Shown: positions 23,386 through 32,533, counted from the stretch's first letter. The stretch: 41,079 nt of DNA from JBFLVQ01 sp040758525 (GCA_040758525.1 JBFLVQ010000008.1:1-41079); one strand, 5' to 3'. The notes: generated from the sequence alone by a model not told the origin. Numbers and translations are program-made.

Positions 23386-25794
23386 TCATTGTTGTTTATG
23401 TGATACGGCTTCCTCCCAAACAAAATGAGGAAGCGCTTGTGCAACCCGAAAGATCCGTTGTCTATCGTATTCAAGCAGACGTGCATTGATCGCTAGTGCG
23501 CCGCACAATCTCTCTTTATCGGTATGTAGCCATAGCCGCTCTCCAACAAAATTGATTTGGCCAAAAAGATTTTTGATCTCAGTAGAACATGGAGAATAAA
23601 TAATTATGTCATCACTGGCTTTTGTGATAACACGTAGGCCCAATGAGTTGGGTATTGAGAGTTTATAACTTTCAACTATGGGTGGCTCGGCCTGATAAGG
23701 AAATAACAACGTAAGTATGGTCATTGGCAAAGCCGTCTGCTGTCGCAATCTTAAAGAAAGACAGGGTTCTTTACGACCATAGCCAGGCGAACACCAACCT
23801 TTACCAGTCTCTTCGTCTACTGTTATAGTGTCTACCTCTAGTGGGATTGATGCTAATGGCGCAATCAATAGTCTTAGTCCATCTTGATAAGAGACTAATA
23901 ACCAACCAGATTGATCCTGCTCTATCTGTGCTGCTCCAAAATGGAAGAAACTCTCACATTCATGTCTATCTGTACCAATCAATTCATCCCAGACAATGAA
24001 GTAATAAGGCCGTGCAAATAGAATTGCACGACGATGTAGACATGGCGATGGTAAGCTGAGATAGCCATTATGTTCCCCAATTACATAATCGACCATTGAT
24101 GAGAAGACAGTCTGTAAAAGTCGTGCTTCTGCTTGTCGTCGCCATTTGAAAACATCTCCTGGCCAGGACTGCTCTACACCATCAATACATATGGTATTAT
24201 GTGCAGAAGTACCACGAAAATAGTTGCGCGCTGCTAGTCCATTGTTATAACGATAAGTACCGCTGTCGATAATGCGTTTACTACCACCACTCGATAGCTC
24301 AAAACTGAGACAATCAGCATGGCTATGACCAGGTAGATGTGTATGCTGTGGACAATGGAAGAGCAAGTAATTAGCATATGGTGACCAATCCGCTCGTAAC
24401 GCTACGTGTCCCGAATCACGTAAACAGACACTAGTATATTTTGGCGGTGCGGCTGTAAGCATTTCAAACCGTGACAGCGCAGATGGCCCCAGCAACCAGA
24501 GCGCGGCTTCCTGAAATTCTCCTGCCATATATTTGAAATCACTACGGGCAAAATAGATTGCCGCAATGGCTAGTAGATCTTTAGGGTAACGATAGCTGTG
24601 TGTGCCGATCATCAATATCCTACCGCCATCCTCATCACCAAATGCAGTTAACTCGCGGCTTGGTTGACATATTTGCATTAGATACTCGCAAGCGCGTTCC
24701 AATCTCTCTTGTATTACATCATCACGAGGCTCTCCATTGCGACGGGCTAACAGTAATGCAAGCAGATAAAATTCGATTGTGTAGCAATGGTAATAAGCTG
24801 ACTGCTCTTTATGACCTCCATCTGCGTATAGCTGCCTTTCTATCTCTGCACGTAATATGCGTCTGCCAAAGTCACGCCAGCGTTTTGCCGCACGATGTTC
24901 AGCAAAGAGCAGGCCACCAATGTAGAGCGCACAAGCTTCACCAATAAGGTGTGTATTAGGGCTACTGTAGATCGAGGGATTACGATATATTGCTGTCAGA
25001 TGTTGAACCAGACTGTTAACAATGTGTATTAGGAACTTATTGTGTAGGCGAGGTGAATCGATAAAGAGAAGCAGCGCCCAGAACCAGTTTATTGTGCGAA
25101 ACGCAATCTCTAGACTGCTTGCCCAATTGATTCCCAGTTGATAAGGGTTCTGTTGCAACCAACTCTCCAATTGGCTTAAGTATTCATTAACATAACTCTC
25201 ATTGCCAGAGTAACAATAAGCAACTCCTAACCAGAGCAATTGCTGATGTCGATTTAACTCCCAGATCACTTTAGGATCAGCAGCAGTCTGTGGCATTAGC
25301 AGACGCATATCGATCCAATGTCGTTGTGACCAACAATTATTAGTTTCTGGATCGCGATGCCAATTGATCTGTTCACCTAAGTAGAGTTCATCCAATGCCA
25401 GCAGTTGAAAACGGTGTTGGCAAATCTTATCGGCTTGTGCACACATTGTTTTAATCCAATGTGGAAAGCGTTCTTTGACTAGTTGAACTATTTTGCTTCG
25501 CTGGGCGGGTCTAAAATAGAAACGGTTGGCTACCGTATCACTTAAATAGCGTCGTAAGGCCTGATAAGAAAGTTCTGGCGAATCTTCATTCCAATCTAGT
25601 CCAAAGGCGTGTAGCAACTCTTCATCACAAATCTCGCTACGCTCATTTTGCCAGCGCCATTTATCAAACCGAAAAATTGCCTCTTTATAGAGTCGATAGA
25701 CTAACTCACGCGGACGCATCTCGACTAAGCGTTTCCACTTGGTGGTATTGCCTGTGTTGACACTGTTATCGAGTGGTGGGAGAGTTCTGCTCAT
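23386..25794 (-). CDS. Heparinase II/III-family protein
   Basis: An 802-residue protein with an alpha/alpha-toroid N-terminal half and a beta-sandwich C-terminal half. The C-terminal signature is clear at about residues 485-545: GHSHADCLSFELSSGG, IIDSGTYRYN and RGTSAHNTICIDG, matching Hepar_II_III. The N-terminal MRPRELVYRLYKEA motif is common to the versions in bacterial surface-polysaccharide clusters. No signal peptide is present, which fits those cytoplasmic/periplasm-facing cluster proteins less well studied than secreted lyases. It probably acts as a uronate-polymer lyase or epimerase-like editor of the polymer made by this locus. The gene overlaps the end of the glycosyltransferase gene by 29 bases, indicating one transcript. 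The usual family length is shorter (about 550-750). Confidence 0.88.
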   Translation of the reverse strand: MSRTLPPLDNSVNTGNTTKWKRLVEMRPRELVYRLYKEAIFRFDKWRWQNERSEICDEELLHAFGLDWNEDSPELSYQALRRYLSDTVANRFYFRPAQRSKIVQLVKERFPHWIKTMCAQADKICQHRFQLLALDELYLGEQINWHRDPETNNCWSQRHWIDMRLLMPQTAADPKVIWELNRHQQLLWLGVAYCYSGNESYVNEYLSQLESWLQQNPYQLGINWASSLEIAFRTINWFWALLLFIDSPRLHNKFLIHIVNSLVQHLTAIYRNPSIYSSPNTHLIGEACALYIGGLLFAEHRAAKRWRDFGRRILRAEIERQLYADGGHKEQSAYYHCYTIEFYLLALLLARRNGEPRDDVIQERLERACEYLMQICQPSRELTAFGDEDGGRILMIGTHSYRYPKDLLAIAAIYFARSDFKYMAGEFQEAALWLLGPSALSRFEMLTAAPPKYTSVCLRDSGHVALRADWSPYANYLLFHCPQHTHLPGHSHADCLSFELSSGGSKRIIDSGTYRYNNGLAARNYFRGTSAHNTICIDGVEQSWPGDVFKWRRQAEARLLQTVFSSMVDYVIGEHNGYLSLPSPCLHRRAILFARPYYFIVWDELIGTDRHECESFFHFGAAQIEQDQSGWLLVSYQDGLRLLIAPLASIPLEVDTITVDEETGKGWCSPGYGRKEPCLSLRLRQQTALPMTILTLLFPYQAEPPIVESYKLSIPNSLGLRVITKASDDIIIYSPCSTEIKNLFGQINFVGERLWLHTDKERLCGALAINARLLEYDRQRIFRVAQALPHFVWEEAVSHKQQ

Positions 25795-26863
25795 ACTGGC
25801 CTTCCTGCGATGGAATAGTTTGTGCCGAGTAAATCTGCTGATAGCAGGTAAGTAAGGTTGAGAGGTCGCTGATAGTCGATGTTGATGAGGGGGCTTGTCT
25901 ATGCATCAGCACATAAGCACATTTGGCAATGAGATCGCTAACATCACCAGCGCGAAATAGGGTAATACCACAAGGGCGGTATCCCACATCACTAGCTACT
26001 ATTGGTACACTTAGCTGTAGTGCCTCACGCACGGAAATGGAATCACCATCAGCTAATGTGGGCCGCACAAAAAGCTGAGAAGATTTTATTACGCTTAGGC
26101 ACTGGCCATGCTCTAGGTCGCCTAACCAGAGTAGCCGTGCAGCAACACCATGTTGTATTGCCAATTGGCGTAGTCGTGCTTCATCTTCACCTGATCCCAT
26201 AATTGCACAGCCTATCCTAGGGAAATTTTCTGATAACTTAGCGAGCGCCTCAATAAGTAGTTCAACACCATATTCAGGCCGAAAAAAGGCTACTAAAGAA
26301 AGCAAAGGGTGAAAGCGCGACAACTGCTCACACAATTCTTTATCGAGCCGACTGACAACATTTTCATCAAAGAGAAAGGCAGGTATTAGTATTGTTTGGC
26401 GGCAAGGAAAACCACTCACAGTGAGCGCAGCACGGATTTGTGCATTAACACAGATCACATAAGATTGAGATCGCAGTGCTGTTTTGATCAGTAATCTACC
26501 TAAACCGCTACTCCCTTCTAGTAGATAGGCAGGCGCTAGACCAGAATGGATTGTGAGTATAGCGCCACGACCAATTAGATGGCCTACCCATCCACAAATT
26601 AGCGCTACCAACCAACTCTTAATGTTATGACCGTTGGTATGCAGATGCACAATGCGCGCTCGACTTGTGTTAATGAGCCGCATTAGGAAGTTACTGTATC
26701 CATTTACACGTATGTATTGCTCACTGATGGGTGCGTCTGGGTCAATATTGAGAACCTGACAATCTACCCCCTGCGCCTCAAGCAGCCTATGCAGCATACT
26801 GATATGAACGGAAATGCCACCGTAGGGCGGTGGGTAATTGCCAACCAGCAATATTTTTATCAT
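25766..26863 (-). CDS. GT4-family glycosyltransferase
   Basis: A 365-residue GT-B glycosyltransferase. The N-terminus MIKILLVGNYPPPYGGIS is the standard acceptor-side start with a glycine-rich loop. The C-terminal domain has the nucleotide-sugar site: SLVAFFRPEYGVELLIEAL, GSGEDEARLRQLA, LLWLGDL, and the EX7E-like region DGDSISVREALQLSVPIVAS. It transfers a sugar to a growing lipid-linked or surface polymer at the inner membrane. It is the first of at least three minus-strand polysaccharide genes (26863 to 21518). The Shine-Dalgarno is weak (AAGGG). Donor and acceptor sugars cannot be read from the sequence. Confidence 0.9.
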   Translation of the reverse strand: MIKILLVGNYPPPYGGISVHISMLHRLLEAQGVDCQVLNIDPDAPISEQYIRVNGYSNFLMRLINTSRARIVHLHTNGHNIKSWLVALICGWVGHLIGRGAILTIHSGLAPAYLLEGSSGLGRLLIKTALRSQSYVICVNAQIRAALTVSGFPCRQTILIPAFLFDENVVSRLDKELCEQLSRFHPLLSLVAFFRPEYGVELLIEALAKLSENFPRIGCAIMGSGEDEARLRQLAIQHGVAARLLWLGDLEHGQCLSVIKSSQLFVRPTLADGDSISVREALQLSVPIVASDVGYRPCGITLFRAGDVSDLIAKCAYVLMHRQAPSSTSTISDLSTLLTCYQQIYSAQTIPSQEGQYEQNSPTTR

Positions 26864-26934
26864 AAACCCTTAAACCCTCTATGCAATGTTGCGACGGGGT
26901 AGGGAAACGTTGCTGGTAGGAACGCAGTGGCGTA

Positions 26935-27936
26935 CTAGCGGAACAACTCATGCCAAATAGTATCTACTAATGTGTGTGTGATAGCACCAGCAAGCAGTGC
27001 ACCGGTAGCTAGATAGGCGCGGCCATAGAAATAGCCGGCAATTGAAGCAAGCAGGAAATAGATCAGATTACGTGGATAGTCAGCGTTATTGAGATGCGCA
27101 GCACCAAAGATGATTGATGTGATAATCAGCGCCTTCTTCTCGCTCTGTAAAGACTTTGTTAGCAGGTTCTGAATCAATCCACGAAAGAGCAGTTCCTCTG
27201 GTAAGGCGATGAAAAGGAAGATAAGTAGTGCTGTAAGCACTACTGTGCCAGCACTATGTTGCTGTGGCGCCCAAGTGAGAAAGCCGGTTGCTAGGCCTAA
27301 TCCGATCGCGATCGGGGTAAAGAAGAGCAGGTTCAAGACTCCCTTGATAATGATCGCTCGATTGGCGCGAAAGTGATAGCCTACCCCTTCAATACGACAA
27401 TAACCAACAAAAAGGATTAAGGCAAGATTTACCGCTAATAGTGTATTGAATCCATATGTAACATCGCCAAACCAGATCCCTTTAAGTAAGCGAAAGTCAA
27501 AAGGTAGCCAGATTGCTAGGATTGCTACAGCATACTGCCAAGTGAGTTGTGGCGATAACGGCTTTAAAGTAAGTAGCACAATTGTGGGAAGAAAGAGAAA
27601 AGCTAGTAGCTTTAGTGCACCTGCACGATTAAAAGTATCCGTTCCAGCGGCATAAATTAGATAGGGAATTAACAGTATGACAATCCCTAAACAGATCTTT
27701 ACACGATCTACTGCTAGCCAGCTACGTACCCAATCCATGACTAAGCGTGTACCAAACAGACAATAGCCCATTACTAGCAATGTGAAAGTTGCTAAGGTAA
27801 CGGCTAAAAGCGGTCCCCGCACACCACGCTGGTAAGCCATTGTTGCGCCTAATACCACTATCACAATCGCAAATAGCAATGTGAGGTAGAGTTCGCGTCG
27901 TTTACTAGATTCTCCTAAGGTAGACTTCTCTTCCAT
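26935..27936 (-). CDS. CPBP-family intramembrane protease
   Basis: A 333-residue membrane protein with about eight hydrophobic segments. It belongs to the CPBP (CAAX-protease and bacteriocin-processing) family: the glutamate pair and arginine in EELLFRGLIQ, then the histidines of FGAAHLNN and AITHTLVD. A charged cytoplasmic N-terminus (MEEKSTLGESSKRREL) precedes the first segment. Members cleave substrates within the membrane or act as immunity/processing factors. The gene ends 71 bases before the glycosyltransferase start on the same strand, so it probably leads the polysaccharide transcript. GGGAGA lies upstream of the ATG. Whether it processes an exported protein of this locus is inference from position only. 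Confidence 0.88.
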   Translation of the reverse strand: MEEKSTLGESSKRRELYLTLLFAIVIVVLGATMAYQRGVRGPLLAVTLATFTLLVMGYCLFGTRLVMDWVRSWLAVDRVKICLGIVILLIPYLIYAAGTDTFNRAGALKLLAFLFLPTIVLLTLKPLSPQLTWQYAVAILAIWLPFDFRLLKGIWFGDVTYGFNTLLAVNLALILFVGYCRIEGVGYHFRANRAIIIKGVLNLLFFTPIAIGLGLATGFLTWAPQQHSAGTVVLTALLIFLFIALPEELLFRGLIQNLLTKSLQSEKKALIITSIIFGAAHLNNADYPRNLIYFLLASIAGYFYGRAYLATGALLAGAITHTLVDTIWHELFR

Positions 27937-28074
27937 TAAAGATATCTCCCAAACATGCTGCCGACCCTATATACTGCTCTGCGCTAGTAACACATATTTT
28001 AATTGATCATCGCAGCGGAAATTACTATATTAAGCACTAGTCCGATAAATACCAAACTCAAGCACATTTTTTGT

Positions 28075-28812
28075 ATGAATAAAAAAGCACGCAGTGAAGT
28101 GTTGATCCTGCTGATACAGCCACGTGCCGACGCGCCTATGATCGAGCACGAGCTGAAATGCATTGCTCGTTATACCCGTCTTGCGCCTAATCAGTTACGC
28201 TCTGTCAGTCCATTTGCCAGCTCCATTAATAGACAGTTGCTCGCTAATATGGATGCTGTAATCATAGGTGGCTCGGACACCTCGGTGCTAGATGACTTTC
28301 CCTGGACAAACTCAATTATCCAGTTGATTAGGCAGATAGCTGAGGTTAAAATGCCCCTATTCGGCTCCTGCTGGGGACACCAAATGATTGCGCGGGCTTT
28401 TGGTGGCGAAGTCGTTTCCGATGTAACGCGCAAAGAGATGGGCTCTATTGAGGTCTTACTTACTCCTGAAGGTAGTGCGGATAAACTGTTCGGCAAACTG
28501 CCGACAACCTTTACGGCACAATCCGGCCATAAGGACCATGTATCACAACTGCCTGAGAGCGTGGAAGCCCTCGCTTTTTCCAATCTATCGCCCTATCAAG
28601 GATTGCGCGTCAAGGGCCTACCCATTTATGGTGCGCAATTTCATGCCGATATGGGTGCTGTGGAATTGAAAGAGCGTCTCTCATTCTACCAGTATGATTA
28701 TGTCGATTCGACCGAATTCGATCGCATCTGTGCCGCATTACGCGATAGTCCAGAAGCCTTGACGCTATTGTCGGCATTTATCGATGAGATTGTAATGGGG
28801 ACTCCAGCATAA
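28075..28812 (+). CDS. Class I glutamine amidotransferase-like protein
   Basis: A 245-residue stand-alone GATase1 domain, related to GMP-synthase-type amidotransferases. The nucleophile is C99 in FGSCWGHQMIARAFGGEV, and the His is H190 in AQFHADM. The usual third residue is Glu two after the His (HPE); here it is Asp (HAD), so the catalytic triad is altered and amidase activity is uncertain. Residues after 195 (KERLSFYQYDYVDS) form a C-terminal extension. The start is uncertain. The ATG at 28075 has no ribosome site, and a TTG at 28003 would add 24 residues without one either. The gene is divergent from the CPBP protease and stands alone. A peptidase, gamma-glutamyl hydrolase or biosynthetic partner are all possible roles. 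Confidence 0.8.
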   Translation: MNKKARSEVLILLIQPRADAPMIEHELKCIARYTRLAPNQLRSVSPFASSINRQLLANMDAVIIGGSDTSVLDDFPWTNSIIQLIRQIAEVKMPLFGSCWGHQMIARAFGGEVVSDVTRKEMGSIEVLLTPEGSADKLFGKLPTTFTAQSGHKDHVSQLPESVEALAFSNLSPYQGLRVKGLPIYGAQFHADMGAVELKERLSFYQYDYVDSTEFDRICAALRDSPEALTLLSAFIDEIVMGTPA

Positions 28813-28889
28813 TTTTAGCGAGCGGCCAATGCCAGCACTCCCTAACTTGTTACTATTTGAAGAATTTCTAAGGGCGTCTTAGGCATTCG

Positions 28890-28898
28890 TGTTATAAT
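28890..28898 (+). promoter_or_regulatory. Extended -10 element upstream of the linker/HhH protein gene
   Basis: TGTTATAAT combines a perfect TATAAT (28893-28898) with the TG of an extended -10. No good -35 lies 17 bases upstream. Transcription would begin near 28905, giving a leader of about 145 bases before the ATG at 29049. Confidence 0.45.
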
Positions 28899-29048
28899 TG
28901 GCTCTCGCTGCATAACGAACATCGTCCGCTAGACGTGCTCGGGGGGTTATTCTACGCTGCTGTTTATTATTAGTTTGGACAAGGATCTATTACCCTCACT
29001 AGATCGAACTGGTGATAATTACGTGCGGCCCAATCCATAGGAGATGGT

Positions 29049-30530
29049 ATGGGAATTCTGAATAACATTTTTAAAAAGCTCGGCTGGGGAGGCGAAGATG
29101 AACAAGCAGAATCCGCCAAGCGGATTGAAGCAACATCTACAACACGCCCTGTAGAGAGCCAGAGCTATACCGGCAGATCTTCAACGGGGGCGCCAAGCCT
29201 ACCTGAAACCTCTCCGGCGGCACGTGTCGAGCGACCATTGGAAGTGGGCGTGCGCGCACCTCAAACTGCACCCCAAACACAATCTGCGCCTGTACCGACA
29301 AGTGTGAAACCACCTGAACCGGTGCATACACATCAGCCTGAGATTCCTCCACCACCTGCTTTTAAGTCCCAGCCTGGGGAGACTTACCGACCGCCTCAGG
29401 CGGTTGAAGAAGAGTACGATAATATTCCTATGGAGCCATTTGAGAGTAATATTGAGGAAGCGAGTTTCCAACCTCCACAGGAATTGCGTCCTAACCCTGC
29501 CATTTCAATGGAGGATATGGCAGAAGCTATCCAATCTTCAACACCTCCACCGATACCAGGCTCGCCTGCAGTAGAGGCGAACTTCTTTAAAGAAGTGATC
29601 GACGATTTTGATGAAGCATTTGATGCTGCCTTTCGCACTGATGTTGTGCTTGCCCCTGAAACAGCTAGTGCTGGTACTGTGCAGCATGATCAGAGTGCTA
29701 TCCAAGATCTCTTTGCTAATATTGCTGCCAATTATGCCCGTCCTGTGAAGAATTTCATCTTCGAACTTAAGCGTGGCACTGCTACCAAGGAATGGATTGA
29801 GATCTGCCGGCCTGCGCTACGTAGTATTAGCCGTGCTGCTGAGAGTATGGATCTGGAGTTGGCAACCAAACGTATGGTCGATTTTGATGAAGCGCTCTCG
29901 CTTGCCCAAATTAGTGAAGATCGTGTGCTGGGTGGCGAGATTCGCGACTTAATACTCTCCAGTTATGAAGAGTTGGTGGAAATACTTCCGCAGACCTTTG
30001 TTATTGGCCAAGAAGAACAACAGCGCGAAGGGATTATCATCAACTCATTACTTAAGCAGATACCTGATCTAGGCCGCGTTACTTTTGAGAAACTCTATGG
30101 TGCCGGCCTTACTTCGCTTGATACCCTCTTTCTTGCTAAAAAAGAGGACCTAGCTGCTGCGACCGGTATTCCGCTTTGGCTGTGTGAACGCATCTGCAAT
30201 AAATTCCAGCAATATCGTGAAGAATTGGAAGGCACACCGCGTGATGTTGCACAGTCAGGCTATCGTAGCCGTTTAGGCGAGCTGGTAGTAGAGTTGCGCC
30301 GACAGCATGAAGGATTTGAACGCGCTTCTGCAGAAGAGTGGTCTAACCCGGCATTGGCAACCGAAAAACGCCGCTTTCGGCAGAATCGGCAAGCCTGTGT
30401 ATTACAAATCAATGTCGTGCTCGCAGAGATGGGCGAATTAGATCTTGTCAACGAGATCCAGAAACTCTCTTTTGAGCGGCGTATACAACGGCTCGAAGAG
30501 TACTTGATGAATCCAACCGGTATGATGTAA
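29049..30530 (+). CDS. Linker protein with C-terminal helix-hairpin-helix-like domain
   Basis: A 493-residue protein I do not recognise as a named family. Residues 1-15 (MGILNNIFKKLGWGG) form a short amphipathic helix that could touch the membrane. Residues about 20-185 are low-complexity, rich in Pro, Glu, Gln and Thr, and presumably unstructured. From about 210 the sequence is ordered and helical. Around 335-390 it contains QIPDLGRVTFEKLYGAGLTS and LAAATGIPLWLCERICNKF, which looks like a pair of helix-hairpin-helix motifs of the type found in DUF4332 and DNA/RNA-binding proteins. The C-terminal 80 residues are charged helix. The gene heads a set with a pentapeptide-repeat protein (71-base gap) and a bactofilin. 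I infer a role in an intracellular scaffold, not a proven one. Confidence 0.7.
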   Translation: MGILNNIFKKLGWGGEDEQAESAKRIEATSTTRPVESQSYTGRSSTGAPSLPETSPAARVERPLEVGVRAPQTAPQTQSAPVPTSVKPPEPVHTHQPEIPPPPAFKSQPGETYRPPQAVEEEYDNIPMEPFESNIEEASFQPPQELRPNPAISMEDMAEAIQSSTPPPIPGSPAVEANFFKEVIDDFDEAFDAAFRTDVVLAPETASAGTVQHDQSAIQDLFANIAANYARPVKNFIFELKRGTATKEWIEICRPALRSISRAAESMDLELATKRMVDFDEALSLAQISEDRVLGGEIRDLILSSYEELVEILPQTFVIGQEEQQREGIIINSLLKQIPDLGRVTFEKLYGAGLTSLDTLFLAKKEDLAAATGIPLWLCERICNKFQQYREELEGTPRDVAQSGYRSRLGELVVELRRQHEGFERASAEEWSNPALATEKRRFRQNRQACVLQINVVLAEMGELDLVNEIQKLSFERRIQRLEEYLMNPTGMM

Positions 30531-30601
30531 GCGCATTTGGGCTAGATCGAGCATTTTCAATCCGCCCTTTAGAATAGGGTGTAGAGAGGTGAAGGAACCT
30601 T

Positions 30602-31879
30602 ATGGCAGATTATTCCAGAGAGGAAGTATTAGAAAAGATTAAGAAAGGGGAAGGGCTTGAACGGGCCGATCTGAAAGAAATTGACCTCAACCAGGCGGAT
30701 CTGGAAGGTGCCAATTTTCGGCGTGCAGATCTAGAAGCGGCAAACTTGGAAGAGAGCAATCTTAAGAAAGCTAATCTTTCCAGCGCAAATCTGCGTGACG
30801 CCTATCTTGTGCGTGCCGATCTGGAAGGGGCAAACTTACAGAAAGCGGATCTAGAAGGCGCCAACCTCGAAGGAGCAAATTTACAGAACGCAGATCTTAG
30901 CCGCGCCAATCTGGAGGGAGCAACCCTTGAGGGGGCGAAATTGAAGGGTGCGCGTCTTAATTATGCCCAACTTGAACTGGCCAATTTGGGGGGCGCCTCG
31001 CTAGAAGGCGCACAATTCGCTAATGCCGATCTACGTGAGACCTACCTAGGCGGCGCGAAACTATCTAAGGCCGATCTGCAATATGGCAAGATGGAGAAAG
31101 TCAATTTAGAAGAGGCTGATCTCAGCGATGCGAATTTGAAAGAAGTCAATCTGCGTAATGCCTATTCGGAAGGCGCTAACTTTGCCCGTGCAGCCATGGC
31201 AGGAGCAATATTTGATGGTGCTGCACTAGCTGGCGCTAGCTTCTTAGAGACTGACTTGCGTCATGCCAACCTGCGCAACGCCAAGCTGGCGGGCGCAAAA
31301 TTGACAGGAGCAAAACTGTTTGGTGTTGAGATCGCGCCGGAACAGTTAACTGAAATCTCTGCCGAATGGGCCGATTTTTCCGCCGAGGGCAATGGTCAGA
31401 TGAAGGTGCCCGGCGCTCAGTTAGCAGAGTATTACAAGAAGATGAAGAGCGGTGTGATAGAGCAGCCAGTAGCTGCCCCCATTGCTCCTCTTCCTGTACC
31501 TACTACATCTGACCAGAACAAACGCTTTTTTGGCAAGGGTGACGTACTGCGCAACGCTACGCTGGAATTTGGCGAGCGCTCGTTAGTTGAGATCGAGAGC
31601 CGTTTCGAGAAATGCTCGATCACACTCGGGGATGGTGCTCAACTTGTCATTGGTCCTAATGGCGTGTTAGAGGGCTGTCAAATCACTGGTTCTGGTGAAA
31701 TCGTCGTCCATGGCAAATTCTCGGAGGATGGTATCTCGCCCGGCATTGTCGGGCCCAAGCGGCTAATTGTCGGCAAAGCCGGTTCAGTCATAGGAGCCGT
31801 GCAACAACCGCCGGAATTGACACAGTTCGGGTTTGAGCGCGGTTGCCATTTAAGATTGAAAATTTTCAGATCAGCTTAA
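30602..31879 (+). CDS. Pentapeptide-repeat protein with C-terminal bactofilin-like domain
   Basis: A 425-residue cytoplasmic protein. Residues about 20-245 are tandem pentapeptide repeats of the A(D/N)LxG type (for example ADLEGANLQKADLEGANLEG), forming a right-handed quadrilateral beta-helix. Residues about 250-290 are a linker with a Pro-rich run. From about 300 the sequence changes to FGKGDVLRNATLEFGERSL, CSITLGDGAQLVIGPNG and GSGEIVVHGKFSEDG, a short-strand repeating pattern like a second beta-helix of the bactofilin sort, though weaker than a full match. The start at 30602 has GAAGGAA upstream. The next gene, a bactofilin, starts 27 bases after the stop, so the two are co-transcribed. 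No membrane segments are seen. The bactofilin-like call is inference. Confidence 0.82.
   Translation: MADYSREEVLEKIKKGEGLERADLKEIDLNQADLEGANFRRADLEAANLEESNLKKANLSSANLRDAYLVRADLEGANLQKADLEGANLEGANLQNADLSRANLEGATLEGAKLKGARLNYAQLELANLGGASLEGAQFANADLRETYLGGAKLSKADLQYGKMEKVNLEEADLSDANLKEVNLRNAYSEGANFARAAMAGAIFDGAALAGASFLETDLRHANLRNAKLAGAKLTGAKLFGVEIAPEQLTEISAEWADFSAEGNGQMKVPGAQLAEYYKKMKSGVIEQPVAAPIAPLPVPTTSDQNKRFFGKGDVLRNATLEFGERSLVEIESRFEKCSITLGDGAQLVIGPNGVLEGCQITGSGEIVVHGKFSEDGISPGIVGPKRLIVGKAGSVIGAVQQPPELTQFGFERGCHLRLKIFRSA
30660..31330 (+). repeat. Tandem pentapeptide coding repeats
   Basis: Roughly forty-five 15-bp units encode A(D/N)LxG-type pentapeptides without interruption. Units vary in codon use (GGAGCAAA, GGCGCC, GGGGCA variants), so this is protein-level selection rather than recent DNA duplication. 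Confidence 0.75.
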
Positions 31880-31906
31880 CTAAAATAGTTTGAAAGGAGA
31901 GCGCTC

Positions 31907-32395
31907 ATGTCGGAAAACCCCACGATGAAGCAGACCATACTTGAAGACGGAACAGAATTTGATGGCTCTATCAAGTCAAAATGCCCCATCACGGTTAGCG
32001 GTAAATTGAAAGGAGAGGTCTCTGCCCCTTCACTCACTATCACCGTATCCGGTTCAGTGCATGGTCAAGTCAAAGTTTCCCAATTAAAATCCCAAGGTGA
32101 GATTGCTGGTGAGATTGACGCAGAAAGCGTTGAACTCTCTGGCCGTGTTAGTGATCAGACTACTATCCGCGCCACTACCCTGGAAGTGATGCTTAATCAA
32201 GCCGGTTCTGGCAGTAAACTTCAGGTCACTTTTGGCAATTGTGAACTACAGGTGGGCGAGCGTACTGCTAAACCCATCAGCGAACCGGCTAAAGCTGCAC
32301 TGCTAGATAATGGCAAGAAAGAACAACCAAAATCTGAACCTGTTCCTGCCATCGCTGGCGTAAAAGTTGAGCCTAAACCAACTCCCGCTAAGTAG
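31907..32395 (+). CDS. Bactofilin (polymer-forming cytoskeletal protein)
   Basis: A 162-residue bactofilin. Residues about 8-120 form the repeating short-strand beta-helix: QTILEDGTEFDGSIKSK, ITVSGKLKGEVSAPSLTITVSG, VHGQVKVSQLKSQGEIAG and EIDAESVELSGRV. Bactofilins self-assemble into filaments without nucleotides and organise the cell wall, stalks, chromosome segregation or motility proteins. The C-terminal 45 residues are Lys/Pro-rich tail (EPVPAIAGVKVEPKPTPAK), as in many family members. AAAGGAG lies nine bases upstream of the ATG. A strong bidirectional-looking terminator follows at 32448. With the preceding pentapeptide and HhH proteins and the convergent Pro-rich protein it forms a likely scaffold locus. 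Confidence 0.88.
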   Translation: MSENPTMKQTILEDGTEFDGSIKSKCPITVSGKLKGEVSAPSLTITVSGSVHGQVKVSQLKSQGEIAGEIDAESVELSGRVSDQTTIRATTLEVMLNQAGSGSKLQVTFGNCELQVGERTAKPISEPAKAALLDNGKKEQPKSEPVPAIAGVKVEPKPTPAK

Positions 32396-32447
32396 CGCTT
32401 GGTATCCCTGTTTCCAGGGTTTCGCTGACGCTACTCCGTACAATCCA

Positions 32448-32492
32448 AAATAGCAGAGCAACGCCAGGTGTTGCTCTGCTATTTCTCTTTAA
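32448..32492. terminator. Intrinsic terminator between bactofilin and Pro-rich protein genes
   Basis: A perfect 15-bp stem, AAATAGCAGAGCAAC (32448-32462) with GTTGCTCTGCTATTT (32470-32484), and a 7-base loop, followed by CTCTTTAA. The A-rich 5' side gives a T-run on the other strand, so it can serve both convergent genes. Confidence 0.85.
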
Positions 32493-32533
32493 CTAAACCG
32501 CTAATGTAAGATTAATTAGATTGCCGCAACCAA

